DNA of 64,000 nt from Microbacterium thalassium (lineage in GTDB: Bacteria > Actinomycetota > Actinomycetes > Actinomycetales > Microbacteriaceae), in assembly GCF_014208045.1 (NCBI RefSeq), contig NZ_JACHML010000001.1, positions 3,410,001 through 3,474,000 on the forward strand, given 5' to 3'. Below the pieces are notes generated by a model. That model was given only the letters and a program-made list of their open reading frames with translations. It made no database searches and was not told the DNA's origin. The stretch's first letter is position 1. Each line of letters begins with the position of its first letter. Below are positions 22,301-34,300 of this stretch, piece after piece. The translations under genes were made by a program, and so were the position numbers.

Positions 22301-25300
22301 GAAGGTGAGGTTCTGGCTGTTGTCGACCTCGGCGAAGAGGTTCACCCACGGCTCGCGCGTGGTCGCGACGAGGATGTCGTGGATCCAGAGGTCGAGCGTC
22401 GAGTGGTTGATGATCGACACCGCGCCCCACGTGTTGTGGAACTGGAAGTGCGCGCGATAGTCGCTCGTGTCGGCGATGGTGCCGGCCCGGAACGCGACGC
22501 CGCCGGTGCCGGTGTTGACGATGTCGTCCACGATGACGGTGGTGCCCACGACGCGGGCGGTGAGGCCGATGGCGAGGGTGATCGTACCGTCGGCGGCGAT
22601 CACCAGCTGCGGTGCGGGACCCGGGAGGATGACGACGTCGGAATCCCACACGATCGTGTCGTGGGCATCGGAACGGTGGTCGCGGTCGGAACTGCCGTCG
22701 CACGCGTCGAAGACGCCGCAGCTCTTCTTGTAGTGGTCGGGGGTGCCACCGTCGGCGGTGGTGGTGACCGCGTCGGAGTCGGCCTCGACCCAGAGGGCCA
22801 GGTCGCCGAATCCGGACCCGGTGTACAGCGGTGTGCCGGGCAGCCGCGGCGAGGCGGTGACGCGCGCCTCGTCGGCGGCGACCACCTGGGCGAGCACCCC
22901 GGTGTTGCTGCCGCTGCCGTCGGTGCGGGCGGTGCCGCGGACCCGGGTGTAGGCGAAGAGCGCGTCAGTGTCGCCGTCGGCGAACGATTCGACCGCGAAC
23001 GTGCCGTACACGGCGCGGATGTCGACGCCCCGCACGCCGACGATCTCCGCCAGGGTCTCGATCCAGACGCGAGTGACGTGGTCGGCGGTGGCCTCGGCGT
23101 CGTTGTAGTTGCCGGTGCCCAGGCCCCCGGCATCCGTCTCGGCATCGGCGACGAGCGACACGCCGTGGGGCCGCGCGAGTAGTTCGACCGTCTCGCCGAC
23201 GAGCCGAGCGTCCTCTTCGACCACGACGTCCGTGACCGAGGCCTCGAGGGTCGCGGTGGCGTCGCCGTTGGCGTCGGCGATGAACCCGCCGCTCTGCGCG
23301 TCGGCGAGTGCGTCGATGTCGGCCCCGAACCCGGCTCGGATGCTGACGTGGCCGTCGGCCTCGATGTCGGCATCCTCGTAGATCGTCGTGGACGTCTCAG
23401 GGTCGAAGGTGATCGTCGAGTGGGCGCCCGCGACGTCGACGAACCCGCCACCGCTCGCGTCGCTCGACGCGTTCAGGACGTGCGAGCCCTTGGCTTCGAC
23501 ATCGATGTCGCCGCCGACGCGGACGATGCCGCCCAGGCCCGCGTCGGTCGTCGCCGTCACGTCGATGTCGGCGTACGAGTCCTTCACGGCGATGAGCCCG
23601 CCGTTGGTGTTGCTGAGCGTCGCGGTGGAGCCGGTGACGTTGTCGGCGGTGATCGTGACGTCGCCGGTGATCGTCAGGTCGGCGGCCGAGGTCGCGGCGA
23701 CGGTCTGGCTGATGCTCACCTCGACCCGGTTGACGCCGACGGCGACGAGGCCGCCGTTCGACGAGGTCGCCGAGGTCGACGAGGTGCCGTCGCCGGTCGG
23801 CGGTGCGACCTTCGACAGCGGCACGCCGCCCGCCCCCAGCAGCTTCGCCGACGTGACGTTCGAGCCGGCGGCGATCTTCATCTCGAGCTTGTGAGTGCCG
23901 GCGGTGCCGATCAGGTCGAGGCCCTCGGCGCCCAGGGACTGTGCGCGCGCGGCGGGAGGGGACGGCACGTTGTCGCGGCCCTGCTGGTAGCTGTAGGCGA
24001 GGCCGAGATCGATGCAGGCCGCGGCATCCGGAGTCTCTTTGAGGCAGAAGATGTTCGGGCTCACCGCGTCGGGCACGGCGTAGTAGGTGCGGCCGTCGAC
24101 GAGGCCGCCCAGCTGCGGGTCGGTGAACCAGTGCGCGGTCGAGGTGTCCCCGACGGTGGACGAGATGGCCAGCGAGTCTACGTCGATCGCGTCGTCGGAG
24201 TTCCCCGGGTCGGTCTCGGGGCAACCGACCGCCTTGCAGAACGTGGCGGCGAGCTTGATCGCGTTGTCGGTGACACGGATGACGTAGTAGACGGCACCGT
24301 CGACGAGACCGGTGATGGGGGTGCCGCTCGTGTGGTACTGCACGGCCTCGCCATCGGCGAAGCCGTGCGGGTCGTTGAACCAGATGATATTCGAGTCGTC
24401 GCTGTAGACGAGGCCGTCGCTGTCGGTCTCAAGCCCGGTGTAGAAGACGTTGAGCACGACGTCGACGAGCGGAGCCGCGGTGTCGGCGCGGGTCGCGGTA
24501 CGGTAGGTGACCGCCTGGCCCGGCTGCCACGTCGTGCCCGCGGGCATCGTGATCGTGTCGTCGTCGACATCCACGTCGGCCGCCGTGAAGGTCGGCAGCG
24601 AGGGGGTCCAGTCCGCGGACCCGCACCCGGCGACGAGGTCGACCTCGAACAGCTTGATGGTCTGCCCGTCGATCACCCAGACGCAGTACTCGCCGCCATC
24701 TGTCAGCGGCGCGACGACGCCCTCCGCGGAGCCGTCGGCCACGCGGTACCCGAGCGGGGTCTTGGTGCCGTCGGCGGCGAGAGCCGGGCGGTAGAGCACG
24801 ATGTCGCCCGTGCGGAGGTTGTGGGGACCCGCGAACCGGATGACGTCGAACTCGTCGTCGAGACCGTAGGTGATGGTCGTCGAGACCGTGACGCTCTCGG
24901 GCTGGGGAGAGATGTCGCAGCCCGGCTCATCCGGGTAGTCCGCACACTCGACGTCGAACTCCTGCGTCGTCGAGGTGGTCGTCCCCTCGAACCCGACGCC
25001 GAAGGTGAGTTCCAGCTCGCCCGCGCCGGCGGGTTCGGCCGACAGGACGTAGTAGCGGCGGCCGTCCTCGAGGCCCGAGATCACCGCGGCGCCGGCGTCG
25101 TACTCGACGATGTCGCCGGCGCGGAACCGGTAGTCGCCGTATACGATCGCGTTGCCGCCGACGGAGAGCACGTGGTCGGCGGGCGGGTCGTCCACCGACT
25201 TGCGCATGACGTCGATGACGAGCTCGGCGGCGGTGATGCTGCCGTCGGCGGCGATCGTGGCGGTGGCGGTGCCGATGACGTCGCTGAACGCCTGCGAGAC

Positions 25301-28300
25301 ACCGGCGCTGATGACACCGCCGCCGTAGCCGCGCGCGACCGCGTCGGCTTCGAACAGGTACTGCGTCGAGACCGACACCGTGCCGAGTGCGCGAATGGTG
25401 GCGGCGCCGATCTGCGCGAACGCCCCGGCGTTCACGTCGCTGTCGGCGACGGAGCCGCGGCCGTCGATGAGACCGCCGCCGGCCGCCGTGGTCTCGGCGA
25501 ACGACACCGCCTCGACCACCGCGGTCACCGACACCGCGTTCGCGGTGACGTCCGCACCGTCGCCGATGCGGGCGCGCACCTGCCCGGTGATGGTGCTGCG
25601 CGAGACCATGACCCCGATCGCGATCGCGCCGATCGAGCCGCCGTCGGTCTGCACTTCGGTCGTCCACTTCGCGGACGCGTCGACGGTCACATCCCCGGTC
25701 GAGCGGATGTCGACTCCGTCGCCGATCACCGCCCGCACGCCGTCCGTGTTCGCGGCGACGCCGAGGTCGATGTCGGTGACGCCTGCGGCGATCGCGATGC
25801 CGCCCGCGCCCAAGCCGATGCCCATCGGGTCGCCCTCGATCGCGGGTTCGATCTCGATCAGCCCGGTCGCGGTCACCGAGACCCCGCCGACCGGGTCTTC
25901 GTCGGTGCCGATCGTGGTGTCCTTGCCGATCACGGCCTCGACGCGGCCGTCAGCGGTGGCCGACGTGATCGCGGCGCCGGCGGCGACGGCACCGCCGATC
26001 GCGGCGGCGCCGGTCGCGAGCCCGATCTCCACGTCCGAATCGGCGTCGAGCGTCACGGCGCCGAAGCCGTCGCCGTCGACGGTCGCTCCGGTGGTCTCGA
26101 TGACCGCGTCGCCCGAGCCCACCTGGGCGCCGAGCAACGCGCGGGTGTCGGTGCCCTCGTGCAGCACTGAGACGGCGGCCCCGACGCCGACGAACGCGCC
26201 ACCGCCGCCGGCGACGCCGAAGGAGGTCAGGTCACCGTCGTGGTCGGCGAGGACGGCGAGGGTGCCGTCCGACCCCCGCGCGGTGATCGTCACGTCGGCG
26301 GCGATCACGGCCGACACGTCGGCGTTGCTGACGACGACCACGACACCGACACCGACGCCCGCACCGGCCGCCACGCCGACGCCGCCCGCGAGCGCGAACA
26401 GATCGACGTCGTCGCGGGCGATGACCGAGACCGAAGCGGCGGTGATGTGCGAGCCGCCGTCGATCGCGGCGGTCGTGCCGGAGCTGGCGTTCGTGGCCGA
26501 CCCGGTCACGTCGTCGAGGGCGTCGGCGTTCGACTGGGTGCCGGCACCTGCCCGCGCGTCGTTCGCGATCGCGATGGCGCCCGGGGTGAGCGTTCCGGTC
26601 GCGCCGCTGGTCAGGTCGATCGCGATCCCCGCCATCGCGTCGGCGGAGGTGAGGGCGAGTTGCACGGTCGACCCGCCCGCGGGGGCGATCACGTAGTACA
26701 TCTCACCGTCGGTGAGACCGCCGACCTCCGCGCCCCCACCATCGCCGTAGACGACACGGTCTCCGGTCGACAGCTTGTGGCCGGTGCCGACCTCGATCGT
26801 GTCCGCGCCGGTGTCGACATCCGTGGCGGTGAAGGCGTGTGCGGTGTCGTCGGTCTCGGTGATTTCGCCGAGCAGGCTGTCCAGCATCGTGGAGGTCTCA
26901 CCGAGGACGTCCTGGTCGCCGCTGCTGCTGCTGGTGGGCTCGAGCGGGTTCTCGGTCTCGGTGTCGCCCTCGTCGGAGGTCGCGCTGTAGGTCGGGTCGA
27001 ACTCGGCGCCGGTCGTCCAGACGACGACACCGCCGCCGAGCCCGATGCCGCCTGCTCCCGCCGCGAAGGCCGACGTTGTGATGTCGCGCACCGACAGCGC
27101 CGAGACCTGCACCTCGTCCGCGGCCTCCACCACCGCCGCGGAGATGAGCGCGGTGGTGTCGTTCTTGAGGACACCGACGTCCACGCTCATGCCGATGCCC
27201 GCGGCGCCCACGCCGAGGGCCCCCGCGACGACGAACACGGTCACGTCGTTGACCGCGACCACCGAGACGCTCTGCGCGGTCCCGGCGCGCGCGCGGGTGT
27301 TGATTCTCGCGCCCCCCGTGATCACGGCGGTCGTGTCGGAGTCGATGACCTCGACGGCGATCGCGCCCGCGACGCCGACGAACAGTCCCCCGGCGCCGGA
27401 CACGGCGACGCCCATGTAGTCCTCGGACGAGACGGCCCAGACGATGACGCCGTGCCGGATCCGGGTGTCGAGGTCGCCGAGGCAGTCGCCGTCGCCGGAC
27501 TCGCACCACGTGCCGTCGGGGATGCCCGTGATGCCGGTGCCGTGACCTTCGGCATCCACCCACGCACCGCCGCCGATGACGGCCTCCGTGGCCTTCGTGA
27601 TGACGGTGATGACGAACGCACCCGCGCCGCCCCCGCCGCCGATGCCGATGCCGATGGCGCCCGCGACCGCCACCACCTCGGTGTCGTCGCGGGCGATGAC
27701 CGCGACGTCGCCCGTGGCGCTGACGCTCACGTCTCCGCTGATGCTGGCGCGGGTGGTCGTGTCGATCACGAGGACCGACGCGGAGCCGCCGACGCCGGCG
27801 ACGCCGGAGCCTGCGACCCCGATGTCCACCGAGATGATGTCGGTGCGCGCGATGGCGGTGACGATGACGTCGTCGGCGGCGACGACGTTGGTCACGAAGG
27901 TGTCGGGGACACCTGCGCACGCGCTCTCGGTGCCGCCCGCGGCGAGGCACGCATCGCGGCCGTTGCCGTCGACGTGGGAATCCGTCGCCGAGCCGAGTCC
28001 ACCGTCGGCACCGATCCACGCCTTCGTCTCGCCGAGGATCACGGGAACGGACGCGCCGGGTGCCACGGCCACGGTGCCGGCGATGGCGACACTGGCGCCG
28101 ATCGCGAGCAGGCGGTAGCCGCGCACCGCGGTGACGGCGACCGACTGGTCCTCGTGGGCCGTGTTGCCGGTCGGGGTGGCGGCCGTGTTGATGTCGGCGC
28201 CCGCGTCGATGTGGGCGAGGGTGTCGAAGTCGTGCACGACGACCGCGGCGACGACGTTGACCGAGACGACCCCCGAACCTCCGACCGAGACCGAAGCGAG

Positions 28301-31300
28301 GTCGATGTCGTTCAGGCTCGAGGCGACGACGATGACGCCGGTGCGGGCGGAGGTGCTCACCGTGAGGCCGGTGCGGGTCATCACCCGATCGGTGTCGAAC
28401 TCGTCGTTGTCGACGAGCGGTGCGCCCGCCGAGTCGATCGGCTGCAGGGTGTGGCCTCCGTGCGACCCGCTGTGGCCGGCGGTGAGATCGACGCGGGTGC
28501 CGCCGGGGGTCTCCGACAGGGCATACACGCCGGTGCTGACATACACGAGGTAGTACGTGGCACCCGCGCGCAGTCCGCCGAGCGGCATCGTGTTGGCCTG
28601 GTAGACGACCTCCATACCGTCGAGGGCCGCGATGCGGTCGGCGAGGAGCGCTGCGCGGTAGGCGGCGATCTCGCTGCTCGTGAGGTCCGGGTAGTTGGCC
28701 TCGTACTCGTCGATCTCGTCGTCGGACACGAGGACCGACGTGTCGAGGGTGATCGTGTCGTTCGCCGCGTCGACCGCGGACGTCTCGAACGTCAGGGCCG
28801 CGGTCGTCTGCTGCTCGGTCGAGACGGACGGCGTCTCGGTCAGCGTGCCGTCGGCGACGGTCGTGGATCCGTGGCGCCCCAGCGCGGTGACGGTCGCGTT
28901 GCCGATGACCGCCTCGGTGTGCTTGGTGACGACGCCGACCCCGACCGCCAGCCCGATCGAGGCCGTGCCCGAGATGCTGAGGTTTCCGGTGACGAGATCG
29001 ATCGTCATGAGGTCCTCGGCGGCGACGATCACATTTCCGTCGGCGAGCACGCTCGCGCCATCCGAGATGCGGGCGACGGTGGTCAGGTTCACGACCGATA
29101 CGCCGGCGGTCACGGCCACCGCGGCAGTGCCACCGCCCGCGCCCGAGATCGACACCGAGACGATGCGGGTCTCGTCGCGCGCGTCGACGGCGACGTGGCG
29201 GATCGCGGTCACCGCGACGTCCTCGCCGATCGTGGCGTACACCCGCACCGTCATCACACCGACATCGGCGCCGATGCCCACACCCGCCGTGCCGCCGATC
29301 GCGACCGCGCCCGCCGCACCGATCAGCAGTGCGGAGGAGCGTGCGAGGACTGCGACATCCCGCCCGGAGGTGATCCCGGCATCGTCGTCGGCGTCGGAGG
29401 GCCGGTCGCCGATCGCTGCGGTCGTGGTCTCGTCGATGACGGTGACCGAGAACGACCCCGCGACACCGGCAGTGCCGCCGACCGAGCCGCCGATCGCGAA
29501 GATCGCGATCTCCTTGCCCGTGCGGGCCTCGACGATCACACCGCGCCGGTAGTCGCCGTGGATGTCGAGGATCTGCGTCCCGTCCGCCGCATCCGCGTCG
29601 ATGTCCGCTTCGCCGGAGATGCGGGCCGTCGTGGTGAGGATGAAGTCCGCGTTGGTGAGCGACGCGCCGACGCCCGCCGTGCCGCCGACCGAGACCTGGC
29701 CGGCGATGGCCGAGGCGGCACCGTCGCTGAGGGCGCGCACGTGGACCGTTCCGCCGGCATCCACCGTCGACGATCCGTCGATCGCGGCGGTGACGTCGGC
29801 GATGATGACGTTGATCGAGAACGAGCCCGCGACCCCGGCGCTGCTGCCGCCGGCAAGGCCCAGGCTGATCGACTCGATCGTCGCGTCCTCGTCGGCGTAG
29901 ACGTGGACGCTTCCGCTGCCGGTCGCGGTGACGTCGGAGTCGACGATCTCTGCGGTCGTGTCGACGTCGATGATGTTGACCGCGATCGCGACGCCGACGC
30001 CGGCGCTGCTGGTGCTGATCGCGGCGCCGCCGGCGAGCGACTTGATCGTCGAGGTGTCGGACGCGCTCACGGTCACGGTGCCTGCGGCGGTGACCACCGA
30101 GCCGTCGTCGATGCTCGCGGTGACCTCGCTCGTGATGACGTTGATGGCGAGTCCGCCGCCGACCGCGACACCGCTCGTGCCGACTCCGCCGGCGACCGAC
30201 ATGGCGAGGATCTTGCCGTCGAGCAGCGGGTCGGACTCGGTGGACGCGGCGCGGACGGTGACCGTGCCGGCGATGCCGCTGAGGTTCGAATCGATCACCT
30301 GGGCCGAGGTCGTCGTCGAGACCTGGTTGTAGCCGAGCGCGGCCCCGAATCCGGTACCCCCCAGGCCCAGGCCGAGCGATCCGCCGGCCGCCTGCAGGTT
30401 CGCGTCGTCGGTGGCCTCGACCAGAACGCTCGCCGCTCCGCTGATCGTGGAGTCCTGGATGCGAGCGGTCGTGGTGCCGAAGATCAGGTTGATGCTGATG
30501 GTGAACGCGATCGACGTGCCTTTGGTCGCCGCTGCGGCGATCGACACCGATCGCAGCGTCGCGTCGTTGGCGGCCGTGACCTCGACCGCGCCGGTGACGA
30601 AGAGCGCGGCGTTCGTGAGCTGCGCATTGATGTCGGCGTCGACGTCGTTGAAGCCGAGCGAGGCGCCGATGCCGGTCTTGCCGCCGATGGCCGCGCCGCC
30701 GCCGATCGCGATGAGATGCATCGTGTCGCTCGCGGCGACGGTGACCGCGCCGCCGACGGTGCCGGCGAGGTCGTGTGCGATGGCCTCGGTATCGCTGATG
30801 ACGAGGTTGATCGAGACGCTGCCGGCGATGTTGAGTTTGCCGCCGGTGAAGTTGCCCGCGGCGCCGATGCTCGCGGTGGTCGCCTCTCCGGCGCGGGACG
30901 CGGTGACCGACAGGTCGCCGGTGAGAGTGAGGGTCGGGCCGACGAGGAGTGCCCGGGTGACGTCGGTGAGGAAGACGAAGCTGAACGCTCCACCGATGGT
31001 GTTGCTGCTGGAGGGACCGCTGTCGCTGGGAACCGCGATGGCGGCGCCGCCGGTGACCGACAGCATCCACGTGTCGTTGGCGGCGCTGACCTCGAGGTCG
31101 TCCGCGTGGATGGGTGCGGTGGTCGCCACGTAGGCGAGGGTGGTGTCGGTGACGAGGGTGATGCCGACAGCACCGGCGATTCCGAGACCCGTCGTCGGGG
31201 GTGCGCGCGCGGGAGCGACGTCCTCGAAGAGCACCGGCAGCGAGACGCCGTCGAGGGGATCCTCTTCGGTCGCGCCCGGCGGGTCGCCGCTGACGGCCGT

Positions 31301-34300
31301 GCCCGCGATCGCGAACGAGAGGATCTGACCGTCGGTCTTGGCCCGCACCTGAGCGGCCCCGGTGACGGCGATGACGGGTGGCAGCGAGCCATCGGGGTCG
31401 GGAGCTCCCGGGGCGGCCGGGGTGGGGATGTCGCCGAACTCGGCGGCATCCTCTGCCAGCTCCGCGCCGTACACGGCACGGACGTCGCGTGAGATGTTGT
31501 GGACGCCGCCGCTCACGCCGATCCCGGTGCCGCTGGTCGAGCTGAGGCTGCCGGACCAGATGGCCGCGGTGACGAGGCTGGCGGCGTAGGTCGACAGGTC
31601 GCGACCTGTGATCACGACGCCGTCTGCGATCCACGCGAGCACGGTGCTGGTGAGACCGACGTAGATGAAGGTGCCGTTGACGACGAACGTCGCGCCGCCT
31701 CCCCCGCCCGACTGCGCGAGGTTGATGAGCAGCAGCGCCTCGACGGCCTTGTGCTGCATGCCGCCGTCGGCCCCGGTGTAGATCGCGGTGTCGCCGTCGA
31801 TGATCGCCTTGGTCGTGTTGGTGAGGAGCACGATCGCGACGGAGCCGCCCACGCCCCTCGCCTCGCCGGACGTCCCGCCGACCGGGTTGATGTCGAACGA
31901 CGGGTCGATCGTGAACTCGGTGTATCCGATGGCACCCAGTGCCGCCTCGAAGTTGAACACGCCCGTGATGGTCATCAGCTGCATCGCGGTCGTCGCCGCC
32001 ACCGTGACGACCTGCTCGCCCCAGTTCGTCGAGCGATCGAAGTCCGACGGATCCTCCGGGATGTCGTTGTTGGCGTGGTCGTTGAGAAGCCAGTCGGCAT
32101 CCTGGTTGAGGCGGGAGTCGGTCACCGTCGCGATCGACTCGTTCGTGAAGACGAGGACGGTGACCGCGCCCGCCAGTCCGTTCTGATCGCCCGAGGCGGT
32201 GGCGCGCGTCCACACGTTGAACAGCGACGAGACCAGGCCCGCCGCGTCGAGGTACTTGGTGACGCCGTGGATGCCGTCCGCCTTCACGGAGTCCATGAAC
32301 TCGCCGAGTGTCGAGGGGATCAGCTCGTCGGGCCGCTGCACATACGGGTAGGTGACGTCCGAGATGACTCGCAGGGCTCGGAGCGCATCGAGGTCGGCAT
32401 CGTCGACGGTCGCGCGGGCGGTGTTCTTCATCACCGCGATCGCGACGGCCACCGAGACCCCGGTGCCCTCGGTGGGCGTCGACATGTCCGGCTCCTTCGC
32501 GGCGGGGCTCGTCGAACTCTGCGTCGAGGTCTGCAGCACGTCGGTGATCGCGGCCACGATCTCGAGGTCCTCGTTGCTCTTGAGCACAGCCCCCGGGTTG
32601 ACGAACGTCTCGACGAGATGGTCGGCCCACACGAAGGTGACCGCACCCGTCACGCTGAGCGACGCCGGGATCGGCAGTGTCGTGCTGCCTCCCGCGGACT
32701 CGAAGGTCTCGAAGAGCTTCCCGATCAGGCTGTCGACCCCGCTCGAGAGCTCCAGGCTGACGGGCGGGTCACCGTCCGCGTGGCCGGTCGTCGCCGACGC
32801 GCCGTTCTCGGCCTCCAACGACGAGATGACGCCGATTCCGGTCGAGAGCCCCGAGTCGAGCACGTGGAACGCGGTCAGCGTGTAATCGCCTGCGCCGAGG
32901 AAGCTGAGCTCGATGAACTTGCCGGCGTTGGCCTCGTTCTCGGACTCGGCGAGCTTGATCTTCTGCTGCACGTTCGTGAGCGATCGCGTGTCGCCGGTGA
33001 GGTTGGTCTCGTCGGTGTCGGTGATGACGTAGTACACCCCGCCGTCGCTGAGGCCGCCGATCCCGAGTCCGCTCGTGACGTCGAATCGCACCGACTGCCC
33101 GTACTCGAACGGGTTCGCGAAGATCGAGAACGATCCGGCGGTGTCGCCGTCCCAGGCGGGCGAGACCGCCGTGATCTCGCTCTCGCCGAAGTCCACGTCA
33201 TCCTGGTCGAAGCTCTTGCTGTTGACCGCCGCGGTCGCGGTCTCGTCATCCGGGACGTTGACGAAGTCGATCGCGTCGCCGCGGTACGAGGCGAGCTCGT
33301 TGCGGGCGAGCTGGATCGTCTGGGACTCGTCGAAGTCCGTGTCCGGGTCATCCTCGACGCTGATCACGTAGTAGGTCTCGCCGTCTTCGAGCGCGTTGTC
33401 CGAGATGCCGCCGATGCTGTTGCCGCGACGGTTCGAGTAGGTGACCGCGTCGCCGGTGCCCAGCGCGATGGCGCCGACGTAGATCGTGTCGGCGACGGGG
33501 TCGACGTAGCCGATGCTCCCCTCGGGCGCGGTCGGGTCGAACTCGAGCTTGACAGTGTAGCCGTCGTCGGCCAGGGCGGTGATCGCACCGTTGATCGTCG
33601 TCGTGATGACGGCCTTCGAGATGCTGATCGCCGCGGCGATGCCGACCGACCCATTGGTGTCCTGATCCGCCTCCGCCTCGACCTGCGAGGTCACGGCACC
33701 CGTGGAGCGCACGTTCGCGACCTTGCCCGCGTTGAGAGCGGTCCCCTCCCCGACCGTCGTCATCGACGAGATGCGGGCGTACGTGACGGCGATCGACGCA
33801 GCCACTCCCCCGGTCGACGTGCCTTCGGTCTGACCCGTGGAGGCCGACATCTCGGCAGTGCCGGTGGCGTCGGCGTTGATGTTGATCGAGTCGCCCGCGG
33901 TGAAGGTGACGTTGGCGCCGATGTCGACGGTCGCGTCCGCCTCCGCCCAGCCGAAAGCGATGCTGGCGAGGCTGCTTGCGGCGACGCCGGTCGAGTCGGC
34001 ACTCGCGACGACGAACGCCCCGATCGTGCCCAGCGCGCTGATCTCGGCGTTGTCCTCGACGGTGAAGCCCGCGGTCGACATCTTCACCAGGATCTTGATC
34101 GGGAACGCGGTGAGCGTGACGAGGATCTCCTCCACCGCGTCGAGCCCGCGATCGCCGAGCGTCGAGTCCGACTCGAGGATCTCGGCGGCCGAGCGGTCGT
34201 CCGCGTAGGCGAGGAAGAACACCTCGCCGCCGTGGATCTGCGCACGCGCGCCGATCGTGATGGTCGCGGACTTCGCGTCGTAGAACACCGGGCTCATGTT

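Noticed and set aside
26898..32630. Long alternative minus-strand frame inside the giant gene
   Set aside because: It is extremely Arg/His-rich low-complexity sequence, the typical shifted-frame product of the real gene, which carries all recognisable domains.
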